From Spirochaeta sp. (GTDB taxonomy: Bacteria; Spirochaetota; Spirochaetia; DSM-27196; Alkalispirochaetaceae), in assembly GCA_007117185.1 (NCBI GenBank), contig SKHA01000194.1, forward strand, positions 1 through 10,274: 10,274 nucleotides of DNA, in the 5' to 3' direction. Below, piece by piece: positions 1 to 7,212 of the stretch; the stretch's first letter is position 1; every line of letters begins with the position of its first letter. A model generated the notes under the pieces. That model did no database searches. It was not told the origin of the DNA and saw nothing but the letters and a program-made list of their open reading frames with translations. The position numbers and the translations under genes were made by a program.

Positions 1-486
1 CGGGGGGTGCTGGAAATTCTTCGCAAGCTGGGCTGCACCATCCGCGAAGAAATCCGCGATTCTGTGCCAGCCCTCACCGTCACCGGACCGCTCACCCGGG
101 GTGGTACTTTTGACCTGAACGGTATGCCCGACGCCCTCCCCGCTCTGGCTGCGCTGGGATGTTACGCCCCGGGACCGATAACCCTGGAGAATGTGCCGCA
201 AGCCCGGGAGAAGGAGACCGACCGCATCGCCGTGATGGCGAAGGAGCTGCGGCGTCTGGGAGCACGGGTGAAGGAGCTGCCTGCCGGGCTGACGGTGGAG
301 CCACAGCCGCGGGGGCTCACCGGGGGAACCGTTGACAGCCACGGGGATCATCGTGTGGCCATGGCGCTGGCAGTGGCCGCGCTGGGCGCCTCCGGAGCGG
401 TGACGATCCGAGACGCTGAAGCGGCGGCGGTAACCTACCCGTCGTTCTTCCGGGACCTTGAGGCGCTGACCGAGGACAACCGGTGA
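1..486 (+). CDS. aroA: 3-phosphoshikimate 1-carboxyvinyltransferase (EPSP synthase), C-terminal part
   Basis: This cytoplasmic enzyme transfers the enolpyruvyl group of PEP to shikimate-3-phosphate, the sixth step of the shikimate pathway to chorismate and aromatic amino acids. The reading frame is open from the window edge, so the true start lies upstream. The 161 residues seen here are roughly the last third of a family that is usually about 430 residues long. Residues 69-79 of the visible part (REKETDRIAVM) fit the second EPSP synthase signature, with the Lys, Glu, Asp and Arg that contact substrate. The GMPDALPALAAL segment before it and the GDHRVAMALAVAAL segment after it (residues 115 onward) are also family hallmarks, as is the closing YPSFFRDLEAL. 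The stop codon overlaps the next gene's GTG start (GTGA), so the two genes are cotranscribed and probably translationally coupled. Identification is secure; only the N-terminal part is unseen. Confidence 0.96.
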   Translation, partial: RGVLEILRKLGCTIREEIRDSVPALTVTGPLTRGGTFDLNGMPDALPALAALGCYAPGPITLENVPQAREKETDRIAVMAKELRRLGARVKELPAGLTVEPQPRGLTGGTVDSHGDHRVAMALAVAALGASGAVTIRDAEAAAVTYPSFFRDLEALTEDNR

Positions 487-1181
487 CGGAGCAGTCCCTG
501 AAACTGATCCGCTCGGCGGCAGTGCACATCTTTGACGTGGACCACACCCTGACCAGTCACTCCACCGGACGACGCTACGCTCTGGCGGGAGTACGAAAAG
601 GGATGTTTTCCCGGCGTGAACTGATGAGTCTGCCCTTTATGTACCTGCAATACCGCCTGGGCAAGTTATCCCTCCAGCGAGTAACCCGGGAGATCCGCTC
701 CATCAAGGGCAAACGCTACGAGGAACTGGCCAGGCTCGCCAGAGATACCTTCGAGAGGTCCGGTCGGAACGATCTCTTTCCGCAGGCGGTAGAATACCTG
801 GCAACGTGCCGCCGGGAAGGCCGCACCGTGGTGCTGGCAAGTTCCAGCTTTGATGTCATTCTGGAACCGCTGCGGGACTACCTGCAGGTTGACCACATGA
901 TCTGCTCTGAGCTTGCCTATGAGGATGGCGTTGCCACCGGGTGGTTTACCGACGGCCCCTGTTATGCCCAGGTAAAAGCTGAACGGATCACCCGCTACCT
1001 GGAAGAGCAGGAAATCAGCGCTGAAGATGTGGCGTTCTACTCAGACAGTTTTCATGACCTGCCGTCGCTGCAGCTGGCGGGAACGGCGGTGCCGGTGAAC
1101 CCGGACATTCTCCTGCGCCAGCTGGCGAAGGTGGAGCGCTGGCCCGTTCTGAACTGGAAGAGACGGCCCGGCGACGCCTGA
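483..1181 (+). CDS. HAD-IB subfamily hydrolase (SerB/CicA-like phosphatase)
   Basis: This is a 232-residue soluble HAD-superfamily protein of the IB type, the group that includes phosphoserine phosphatase-like enzymes. Motif I is FDVDHTLT at residues 17-24, with D18 as the likely nucleophile and D20 as general acid/base. An alpha-helical cap follows at about 30-105. Motif II is the VVLASSSFD strand at 116-124, the motif III lysine is probably K165, and motif IV is YSDSFHDLP at 186-194 with D188 and D192 binding magnesium. The ending (AVPVNPDILLRQLAKVERWPVL) is typical of this subfamily, so the protein looks complete and active. The substrate cannot be read from sequence. The GTG start is supported by a GAGG element at 472-475, seven bases upstream, and by the four-base overlap with aroA. 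Coupling to aroA does not by itself imply a shikimate role. Confidence 0.92.
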   Translation: MTEQSLKLIRSAAVHIFDVDHTLTSHSTGRRYALAGVRKGMFSRRELMSLPFMYLQYRLGKLSLQRVTREIRSIKGKRYEELARLARDTFERSGRNDLFPQAVEYLATCRREGRTVVLASSSFDVILEPLRDYLQVDHMICSELAYEDGVATGWFTDGPCYAQVKAERITRYLEEQEISAEDVAFYSDSFHDLPSLQLAGTAVPVNPDILLRQLAKVERWPVLNWKRRPGDA

Positions 1182-1192
1182 GGTCACCGGGC
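1166..1192. terminator. Hairpin between convergent genes, candidate bidirectional terminator
   Basis: GCCCGG at 1166-1171 pairs with CCGGGC at 1187-1192. After one C/A mismatch, GAC (1173-1175) pairs with GTC (1183-1185), leaving a seven-base loop. The stop codon of the HAD gene lies partly in this loop. It sits where the plus-strand aroA-HAD operon and the minus-strand trk-PPC genes converge, separated by only 31 bases. No T-run follows on either strand, so intrinsic termination is not proven. Confidence 0.35.
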
Positions 1193-1197
1193 ACACT

Positions 1198-1223
1198 GCT
1201 CAGCGGGGTTGCTCAGCGCGGTT
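1198..1223. repeat. 13-bp tandem direct repeat at the end of the PPC gene
   Basis: GCTCAGCGGGGTT (1198-1210) is followed directly by GCTCAGCGCGGTT (1211-1223), two 13-base copies differing at one position. The second copy carries the last codons and stop of the minus-strand PPC-repeat gene; the first copy lies just beyond that stop. It looks like a small local duplication. Confidence 0.7.
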
Positions 1224-2937
1224 GCAGGGACATACGGTAGGGGCCGCCGTCGTCCTGCCAGAAATCACGTCCCGTCAGATAATAAACCCCTGCATTGAGA
1301 ACGACCTCAATACGACTGTTCAGCCCGTCCCCGCCGTCGTCGTTTCTCTCGATCTCATTCATTGAGCGATCCGAGAGAACCAGATAGGGGTCGAACCCGG
1401 CGTTACCGGTGCGCATAAAGTCGATCACCACCCGCTGGGTTCCGTTGAGGGTGAAGGTGAACACCTGATCCTCGCCGGGGTGCATGTAGCCGTCAAAGCT
1501 TTGCCCCAGGTTGATGGGGATCGCCCGGGCAACGGGAGAGTCTCCGGCGGTGACGGAGATGCGGAACTGCCCCGCCCGGGACATTCCCAGGTCGTTTCCG
1601 GTGATGATGTAGGTCCCCGCACCAAGACGCTGGCGGATACGGCTGTCCAGACCGCTGCCCCCGTCGTCGTCACGGGCGATCTCCATCCCGGTGGAATCGG
1701 TGAGGGTAAGGTACGGATCAATATCGGAGTTGCCGGCACGCATGAAGTCGATCACTACATCCTGAGTGTTTGCGAGCGTCAGGGAGTAGACCGCTTCCTC
1801 ACCAGCTTGCAGGTAGCCGTCATAACTCTGCCCGACGGTGATGGGAATTGCCCGGGCAGAGAGCGACGCGGTGGTGCCGACGGAAAGCTGATACGGGCCG
1901 GAGCGTGAACGGCCCAGATCGTAGGCGGTGATACGGTACGTTCCTGGTGCCAGTTGCCGCCGGATCCGGCTGTCCAGCCCCATGCCGCCGTCATCGTCGC
2001 GATCGATCTCCATGCCCCGTTCATCAGCCAGAACGAGGTACGGGTCGATGGACGAACCGCCGGTCCGCCTGAAGTCGATCACCACGAACTCGTCCCGGGT
2101 CACCGTGAGGAGGAAAATCTGCTCCTGTCCAGGCTGTAGAACGCCGTCATGGCTGTCGCCAACCCGCAGCGGAATCGCATCGGTATTGATGGACTGGGTT
2201 GATGTCACCGAAATTGTGAAGCCGCCGCTACTCCAGTCGCCGTAGTCCCGGGCAGTGAGCTGATAGGTACCGGCGGTAAGCTCCAGGACCATCCGACTGT
2301 TTGGATACCCGCCGCCGTCGTCATCGGTGCGAATCACCGTTCCGTTGGCGTCGGCCAGGGAAAGATACGGATCGATATCGGCACTCTCGTGGCGGATCAT
2401 GTCGATCTGGACCCACTGCGTTCGGGGTACGGTGAGGCGGTAGTACTGGCGCTCGCCATCACGGATATAGCCGTCGAGACTCTGGTCGATTCCCAGGGGG
2501 ATCTCCCTGACCTGACCGGCGGCAGCTCCTGGTGAAGCGGATGAACCGGTGGAGACTGAGAGGCGATACCGCCCGGCGTCGTCCCGGCCGAACTCCCGGG
2601 CGATGATATAATACGTTCCGGGAGCCAGATGCTGGTCGATCCGGCTGTCCAGAGACGCGCCGTAGTCGTCGTTATACGCGATCTCCCGCCCGCTGGCATC
2701 CTGCAGGCTCAGGTACGGGTCGATATAGCTGTCGTCGATCCGATTCATCTCAATGGTAACGGACTGGGGTGCGGTGACCCGCAACTCGTAGCGATGTTCC
2801 TGAAGCGCCTCCAGCCGATTCTCTATTGCCTGGCCGATGGTAATGGAGCCCTGATTGACCACTGTCTGGGCACTCACACCAACAGTAACCAGCAGCCCGA
2901 AAACAGCGCATAGAACATGAGACGTCCTGGCCTTCAT
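1213..2937 (-). CDS. Secreted protein with five tandem PPC-type beta domains
   Basis: This 574-residue protein begins with a typical Sec signal peptide: MKAR, a hydrophobic core at about 8-21, and a likely cut after VSA at 23. There is no lipobox cysteine, so it should be free in the periplasm or outside the cell. The rest is five similar units of about 100-110 residues, at roughly 25-130, 144-245, 254-354, 363-463 and 472-572. Each carries DPYL (at 73, 189, 298, 407 and 517), an acidic NDD or DDDGG loop, S-R about four to seven residues later, and a closing GTY..(I/L)T...D...G.(Y/F)..SV strand pair. This matches the pre-peptidase C-terminal (PPC) domain family, usually found beside secreted catalytic domains; here there is no catalytic domain. 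The acidic loops might bind calcium (inference). A strong AGGAGG seven bases before the ATG fixes the start. It follows trkH by 44 bp on the same strand. Its function is unknown. Confidence 0.85.
   Translation of the reverse strand: MKARTSHVLCAVFGLLVTVGVSAQTVVNQGSITIGQAIENRLEALQEHRYELRVTAPQSVTIEMNRIDDSYIDPYLSLQDASGREIAYNDDYGASLDSRIDQHLAPGTYYIIAREFGRDDAGRYRLSVSTGSSASPGAAAGQVREIPLGIDQSLDGYIRDGERQYYRLTVPRTQWVQIDMIRHESADIDPYLSLADANGTVIRTDDDGGGYPNSRMVLELTAGTYQLTARDYGDWSSGGFTISVTSTQSINTDAIPLRVGDSHDGVLQPGQEQIFLLTVTRDEFVVIDFRRTGGSSIDPYLVLADERGMEIDRDDDGGMGLDSRIRRQLAPGTYRITAYDLGRSRSGPYQLSVGTTASLSARAIPITVGQSYDGYLQAGEEAVYSLTLANTQDVVIDFMRAGNSDIDPYLTLTDSTGMEIARDDDGGSGLDSRIRQRLGAGTYIITGNDLGMSRAGQFRISVTAGDSPVARAIPINLGQSFDGYMHPGEDQVFTFTLNGTQRVVIDFMRTGNAGFDPYLVLSDRSMNEIERNDDGGDGLNSRIEVVLNAGVYYLTGRDFWQDDGGPYRMSLQPR
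1222..2865 (-). repeat. Five tandem copies of a ~330-bp coding repeat (PPC domains)
   Basis: The five domain units map approximately to 2865-2548, 2508-2203, 2178-1876, 1851-1549 and 1524-1222, read on the minus strand. DPYL motifs are spaced 116, 109, 109 and 110 residues apart, which shows a regular period. Units 3, 4 and 5 resemble each other most (shared VVIDF.R.G, DPYL.L.D and R.DDGG.GL.SRI), suggesting more recent duplication. The first unit is the most divergent, with NDDYG in place of DDDGG. Confidence 0.8.
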
Positions 2938-2944
2938 GGGGAAA

Positions 2945-2973
2945 CCTCCTGGGAGTCGAATATGGAAAGTATA
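2945..2973 (-). promoter_or_regulatory. Shine-Dalgarno site and possible own promoter of the PPC gene
   Basis: On the minus strand AGGAGG (2950-2945) lies seven bases before the ATG at 2937, an ideal Shine-Dalgarno site. Further upstream, TATACT (2973-2968) matches a -10 box at five of six positions and would start RNA near A2961, giving a leader of about 24 bases. No good -35 box is visible at 16-18 bases (TGGCGC at best). The ribosome site is certain; the promoter is tentative, and read-through from trkH is equally possible. Confidence 0.55.
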
Positions 2974-2981
2974 GTGCGTTT

Positions 2982-4445
2982 CTACTGCCGGCGCCAGAAA
3001 AGCGGCGTCAAAATCACCAGAACGGTGTACACCTCAAGGCGCCCGATCATCATCACCATGGAGAGAAACAGTTTGAGATAGTCCGGCAAAAACCCGTAAT
3101 TCATGGTGGGTCCCACCGCTCCGAAACCGGGACCGATATTTCCCAGAGTGACCAGGGCGGTTGTCAGAGAGGTGAGGATATCGTTACCTGCGGTGGCCAC
3201 TACCACGGCGGTTACCAGCAGGATCGAGAGATACAGAAGCACGAATCCGCTGATAGCGTAGACGATCTTGTGCTCAACCCGTTTACCGCTGAGACGCACC
3301 GGAAAGACCCCGCTTGGATGGACCAGGTAGCGCATCTCGTTGAACCCCTGCTTCACCAGGGTGATTATGCGAACCACCTTGATTCCCCCTCCGGTGGACC
3401 CGGAACACCCGCCGATGAACATCAGCACAAAGAGAGTGACCTGCGCCAGGGCGGGCCAGACGGCGAAATCGTCAGTGGCGTAGCCGGTGGTGGTGAGGAT
3501 ACTGGCGGACTGAAACGCGCCGTAGCGCAGACTGCGCCCGAAGGAGCCGAAGCCGCTGCGTTGCAGGCTGATCGCCGTTGCCACGCTGGCGGAGGCGAAG
3601 ATGAGCAGATATGACCGCAGCTCCCCATCCCGCCACACCGCGTCCAGCCGCCCGGTGACCACTTTGAAGTAGGTGACAAAGTTGATCCCCGCGGCAACCA
3701 TGAACACGGTGATCACCACATCGATGTAAGCGGAGTTGTACGCACCGACGCTGGCGTTCCGCGGGGAGAACCCACCAGTGGCCACGGTACCAAAGGTGTG
3801 GGTCAGGGAGTCGAAGAGATCCATACCACCAAACAGGAGCAGTACCGTCTGCAGGGCGCTCATGGCGATGTAGGTGACCCAGAGAATCTTGGCGGTCCCG
3901 GCGATCTTGGGGGTCAGGCGGTCTACCGTGGGGCCGGGAGCCTCCGCCCGGATCAGCTGAAGTCCACCAACCCCGAGCAGGGGCAGGATCGCCACGGTCA
4001 AAACGATGATCCCCATCCCGCCCAACCAGTGGGTGAGGGAGCGCCACCAGAGGATCGCCCTGGGCAGCCCCTCGATCTCCGAGAAGATCGACGCTCCGGT
4101 AGTGGTGAACCCGGACATCGTCTCGAAGAGGGCGTCCACGAAGGTGGTGGTTGCACCGCTGAGCAGGAAGGGAATCGCACCGATGACGCTGGCTGAGAGC
4201 CACGCCAGGGAGACAAAGATAAAGCCGTCTCTGGTTGTAAGGGAGGGGCGCTTGCGCTGCAGCCGTCCGGTCACCAGCAGGACGATCGTCGCTACCAGAA
4301 TCGTCGCGACAACAGGGACCGCGAAAGCGAAGACCACCGCGTGCTCGCCGGAAGTGAACGCCCAGATGATGGAGGTCCCCATGAACAGGGCGATCACGAT
4401 CAGCAGGGCTGCCAGAAGGCGCAGGATGACCACGGGGTTGATCAT
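2982..4445 (-). CDS. trkH: Trk potassium uptake channel/transporter subunit TrkH
   Basis: This 487-residue inner-membrane protein has the expected many hydrophobic segments. It forms the potassium-conducting pore of the Trk system, gated by the cytoplasmic TrkA ring. All four pore loops of the SKT superfamily can be read: TTTGAS at 114-119, VATGGF at 221-226, TTTGYAT at 318-324 and LGNIGPGF at 434-441, each with the filter glycine. The CSGSTGGGIK segment (347-356) matches the intramembrane gating loop after pore 3, and the ending MMIGRLEVYTVLVILTPLFW is typical of TrkH. Length is normal for the family. The ATG overlaps the trkA stop (ATGA), and no Shine-Dalgarno site is seen, so translation is probably coupled to trkA. 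It could equally be named KtrB-like, but length and context favour TrkH. Confidence 0.96.
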   Translation of the reverse strand: MINPVVILRLLAALLIVIALFMGTSIIWAFTSGEHAVVFAFAVPVVATILVATIVLLVTGRLQRKRPSLTTRDGFIFVSLAWLSASVIGAIPFLLSGATTTFVDALFETMSGFTTTGASIFSEIEGLPRAILWWRSLTHWLGGMGIIVLTVAILPLLGVGGLQLIRAEAPGPTVDRLTPKIAGTAKILWVTYIAMSALQTVLLLFGGMDLFDSLTHTFGTVATGGFSPRNASVGAYNSAYIDVVITVFMVAAGINFVTYFKVVTGRLDAVWRDGELRSYLLIFASASVATAISLQRSGFGSFGRSLRYGAFQSASILTTTGYATDDFAVWPALAQVTLFVLMFIGGCSGSTGGGIKVVRIITLVKQGFNEMRYLVHPSGVFPVRLSGKRVEHKIVYAISGFVLLYLSILLVTAVVVATAGNDILTSLTTALVTLGNIGPGFGAVGPTMNYGFLPDYLKLFLSMVMMIGRLEVYTVLVILTPLFWRRQ

Positions 4446-5842
4446 GAGTGAAAGAGCGCCTGCAGACGGGGAACGTGTTCTTTCCGAGCGAGAACCACCA
4501 GCTGGTCTCCCACCTGAATGACCGCGTCACCACCGGGGACGGTGGTCGAACTGGTTCTGACCAGTGCCAGAATCAGTGTGTCCCGGGGCATTTCCAGGTC
4601 ACGAATGGCGATATCGGCCCCCTTGCTGCCGGAAGTGACCTCAACCTCGATAACCTCCACCATGCCATCGGAGATGGTGTGCAAGCTGGTGATGCTCTCG
4701 CCGCGAATGAAGCGAATCATCGTATTGACCAGGGCGTTCTTCTGGCTCACCGCCACGTCCACCCCCAACTGCATAGCCACATCGGCGTACTGGGCGCGGT
4801 TTACCAGCGCTACCACCCGGCGGGTGCCCAGCGACTTGGCGTAGAGCGCCGTGATCACGTTCAGCTCCTGGTTGTCCGTCACGGCGATGACCAGGTCAGA
4901 GCGGGTCAGGTGCTCCTGCTCCAGGACGGAATCGGTAGAGACATCGGCGTGGATCACCAGCGCGTCTGGGTAACGGTCCGCCAGGAGCTTGCAGCGCTCG
5001 CGATTGCGGTCGATCACCTTGATGGTACGCTTCTGACCGCGGCTGAACAGCGAAGCGATCCGTCCGGGCAGGCCTCCGGTGGTGGTGCCAGCGGTGGAGA
5101 GCTCATCCAGAATCTGCTGGCCCACCCGACCGCCCCCGACGATCACCACCTTGCGCAGCTCCACCCGCTTCCGACCGGCCCTGGTGAAGATATCCTCCAG
5201 GACGTCCGGAGCGGCCACCACGTAGAGGATATCCGCTTCCTGAATTACGGTGTTGCCCGAGGGCACGATATAGTCGTTCCCGCGAACGATCGCAGCGATG
5301 AGAAATGAACCGGGGATGATCGCTGAAAGGCGTTGCAGCGACTGCCCCAGAAACGGGCTTTGCGGGTCTACCGGGAGGTTGCGGATCTGCACATCCGCGT
5401 ACTGGAAAAGCATGACATCGCTGACCGCCCCGTGGGCGATGGAGCGCAGGATGGCCCGAGCAGCTTCCACCTCAGGGTTCACCAGGTAGTCGATCCCCAT
5501 GAAATGGTTCTCCGCTACCTTGGCGATGGTGTAGTCCATGTTCCTGACCCGGGCGATCTTGATGGGGGTGTCGAACTGGGATGCCACGACGGCGCAGGCG
5601 ATCATGTTGGTCTCGTCGGAGTCTGTCGCGGCAACAAAGACGTCGGCTCGGGCCACTCCGGCTTCGGTGAGGACGTGGAGATTGCTCGCTTCGCCGGTCT
5701 GAACGAAACAGTCCAGGCTGTTGGTCAGGCGCTGGACCACCCCGGCGTCGCGTTCGATAAGGACCACATCGTGGTGCTCCTCGATGAGTCCCCTGGCAAG
5801 CTGGGAACCTACGGCGCCACCTCCGGCGATAACGACGGTCAT
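4442..5842 (-). CDS. trkA: Trk potassium uptake regulatory subunit TrkA
   Basis: TrkA is the peripheral cytoplasmic protein that binds NAD(H) and gates TrkH. The predicted 466 residues hold two RCK halves, as in E. coli TrkA (about 458 residues). The first Rossmann domain opens with VVIAGGGAVG (residues 3-12) and has acidic E30 and D32 for the nucleotide ribose. A first RCK-C domain spans about 138-213. A second Rossmann domain begins at VVIVGGGRVG (232-241), and a last RCK-C domain spans about 393-466. I chose the ATG at 5842 because the family starts with a short lead into the first beta strand. The longer frame from a TTG at 5878 would begin inside the -35 box of a strong promoter. No Shine-Dalgarno site precedes the ATG; a leaderless message is predicted. 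The gene overlaps trkH by four bases. Confidence 0.95.
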   Translation of the reverse strand: MTVVIAGGGAVGSQLARGLIEEHHDVVLIERDAGVVQRLTNSLDCFVQTGEASNLHVLTEAGVARADVFVAATDSDETNMIACAVVASQFDTPIKIARVRNMDYTIAKVAENHFMGIDYLVNPEVEAARAILRSIAHGAVSDVMLFQYADVQIRNLPVDPQSPFLGQSLQRLSAIIPGSFLIAAIVRGNDYIVPSGNTVIQEADILYVVAAPDVLEDIFTRAGRKRVELRKVVIVGGGRVGQQILDELSTAGTTTGGLPGRIASLFSRGQKRTIKVIDRNRERCKLLADRYPDALVIHADVSTDSVLEQEHLTRSDLVIAVTDNQELNVITALYAKSLGTRRVVALVNRAQYADVAMQLGVDVAVSQKNALVNTMIRFIRGESITSLHTISDGMVEVIEVEVTSGSKGADIAIRDLEMPRDTLILALVRTSSTTVPGGDAVIQVGDQLVVLARKEHVPRLQALFHS

Positions 5843-5878
5843 GGTGAGGGTTATACCAGCGGCGACGGTTCCTGTCAA
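5843..5878 (-). promoter_or_regulatory. Strong sigma-70-type promoter of trkA, predicted leaderless
   Basis: On the minus strand TTGACA (5878-5873), a perfect -35 box, is followed by a 17-base spacer and then TATAAC (5855-5850), five of six for -10. Seven bases (5849-5843) separate the -10 box from the ATG, so RNA should start at or within a base of A5842, the first base of the start codon. It lies in the 52-bp gap after rmuC, so trkA-trkH has its own promoter and need not depend on rmuC read-through. Confidence 0.85.
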
Positions 5879-5894
5879 AGCTCGTGAGGCGAGG

Positions 5895-7166
5895 TCAGGG
5901 ATCTTCCGGAAGGCGACGGGCGTGGTGCTGGGAGGGAGTTATCTCGGGCGGGGGATCCGCGGCGGCACCCAGCTCCTGCAGGCGCCGTGCCGTGGGCAGG
6001 ATGCGTCGCTCAAAGGAACCGGCGGCGTTGTTGAAGTGGTCCACCGCCTGATTCAACGACCCTCCTACCTTGTTCAGGTGCTCCGCAAAGGGTCGCAGCC
6101 GCTCCAGCAGCTCACGGCCTCCCGACGCGATCTCCTGGGCGTTCCGGGAAAGCTCCAGCTGCATCCACCCGTAGGCGATCACCCGCAGCAGCCCGAGGAA
6201 GCTGGCCGGGGCGGTAATCACAACCTTGTTGTTCAGCGCATATTCCAGCAGATCAGGATCGGTGGTGAACGCCGCAGCCAGCCCGCTCTCGTAGGGAATG
6301 ACCAGAACGACAAACTCCGGAGCGCGCTCAAACTGGCTCCAGTACGCTTTCTGCGCCAGCGCCTGAACGTGGCCCTTCATCGCCTGGGCGTGGCGGCGCA
6401 GAGCCTGCCGGGAGAGCTCCGGGGTGGGGGCCTCCTGCGCCTCCAGATACGCGGTCATGGGCGCCTTGGCGTCCACCGGCAGAATGGCTCGGGAGGGCAG
6501 ATTGACGATCATATCGGGACGACCTCCGCCGGAACCCCCGGTCTGCTCGGAAAAGTCTACGTGCTCTACCATTCCGGCCATCTCCACCAGCCGTCGCAGC
6601 TGTACCTCCCCCCACTTGCCGCGGACGTTGGGGGCACGAAGCGCTTGATCGAGGGAGGTGGTGGACTGCTGCAGGGCACGATACTGCTCGCCGATGGTGC
6701 GTACCTGCTCGGTGAGGCCCTGGTAGGCCCCCTCCCGGCGCTCCTCCAGGGTGCGGACCTGCTTCTCCAGCTTCTGAAGCTCCGTTGAGAGGGGGGTGAC
6801 CACGCCGCGGATCTGCTCACGGTTCTGCTCCACCAGGAAGCGGGCACTGCTCTGCAGGGTCCGCGATGCCAGAGACTCAAAAGTCTCCCGGAGAGAACTC
6901 TCTGCTTTTGTCAGCCAGGTGAGCCGCTCCTGGTCGGCGGCGTTGCGGCTCTGCAGCTCCGTCACTTGTGCTGCCAGCTGCTCCTTCTGCAGCCGGGCGT
7001 GATCCCGCTCCTGGATCAGCTCGTGAGTCCGGGCGGTGAGGTTCTCCACGGCGGCGCGGTCGGAGGCGCGTCGGGCGGCACCGGCGGCGCGGGTGAGAAG
7101 CCAGGTCATGAGCCCCACCAGCAGGGCCACCACCACCGGCAGGGTCGATTGGAATAATCCGTTCAC
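5895..7166 (-). CDS. rmuC: RmuC family DNA recombination protein
   Basis: RmuC proteins are membrane-anchored, coiled-coil proteins with a nuclease-like domain; E. coli RmuC limits recombination at inverted repeats. The 423 residues show an N-terminal membrane segment at about 8-27 (LPVVVALLVGLMTWLL), a long Gln/Glu/Arg-rich coiled coil at about 30-175, and then the conserved RmuC core. The core includes GKWGE (183-187), RPDMIVNLP (216-224) and PVDAKAPM (230-237), whose D218 and D232-A-K234 resemble a PD-(D/E)xK nuclease site. YESGLAAAF (292-300) and ASFLGLLR (321-328) follow, then a basic, Pro-rich tail. I chose the GTG at 7166, which puts the anchor right at the N terminus; longer frames add an unlikely 32-residue lead that crosses the divergent promoter. 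No Shine-Dalgarno site is seen. It diverges from the dehydrogenase gene. Confidence 0.93.
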   Translation of the reverse strand: MNGLFQSTLPVVVALLVGLMTWLLTRAAGAARRASDRAAVENLTARTHELIQERDHARLQKEQLAAQVTELQSRNAADQERLTWLTKAESSLRETFESLASRTLQSSARFLVEQNREQIRGVVTPLSTELQKLEKQVRTLEERREGAYQGLTEQVRTIGEQYRALQQSTTSLDQALRAPNVRGKWGEVQLRRLVEMAGMVEHVDFSEQTGGSGGGRPDMIVNLPSRAILPVDAKAPMTAYLEAQEAPTPELSRQALRRHAQAMKGHVQALAQKAYWSQFERAPEFVVLVIPYESGLAAAFTTDPDLLEYALNNKVVITAPASFLGLLRVIAYGWMQLELSRNAQEIASGGRELLERLRPFAEHLNKVGGSLNQAVDHFNNAAGSFERRILPTARRLQELGAAADPPPEITPSQHHARRLPEDP

Positions 7167-7178
7167 ACCAGGATCATA
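7167..7178 (-). promoter_or_regulatory. -10 box of rmuC, predicted leaderless start
   Basis: TATGAT (7178-7173, minus strand) lies exactly six bases before the GTG at 7166, so RNA would begin at the start codon. No convincing -35 box is visible 16-18 bases upstream. A run of six A (7188-7183) ends four bases before the -10 box, the same arrangement as in front of the methyltransferase gene at 9339. Confidence 0.5.
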
Positions 7179-7197
7179 GCCGTTTTTTCCGGTGCTG

Positions 7198-7212
7198 TGG
7201 TACGATAAGGGC
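7198..7212 (+). promoter_or_regulatory. Extended -10 promoter of the dehydrogenase gene, predicted leaderless
   Basis: TGG-TACGAT (7198-7206) fits an extended -10 element (TGN plus TAnnnT). Six bases then lead to the ATG at 7213, so RNA should start at A7213. The AAGGG just before the ATG is too close (one base) to serve as a normal Shine-Dalgarno site. No clear -35 box is seen, which an extended -10 can tolerate. This promoter and that of rmuC face outward within 46 bp. Confidence 0.5.

Noticed and set aside
3472..4533. A 353-codon minus-strand frame overlapping trkH in another frame
   Set aside because: The translation is rich in Arg, Asp, His and Pro with no domain signature, while the trkH frame has all four pore loops.
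4448..5308. A 286-codon plus-strand frame opposite trkA
   Set aside because: It is antisense to a complete TrkA with intact motifs and has no recognisable features of its own.
5721..6788. A 355-codon plus-strand frame opposite trkA and rmuC
   Set aside because: It lies antisense to two well-recognised genes, and its translation shows no family motifs and is rich in Gly, Leu, Arg and Gln, as expected of a high-GC shadow frame.
7192..7212. GTG at 7192 as the dehydrogenase start
   Set aside because: It would translate the extended -10 element and adds seven residues before the usual family N terminus.
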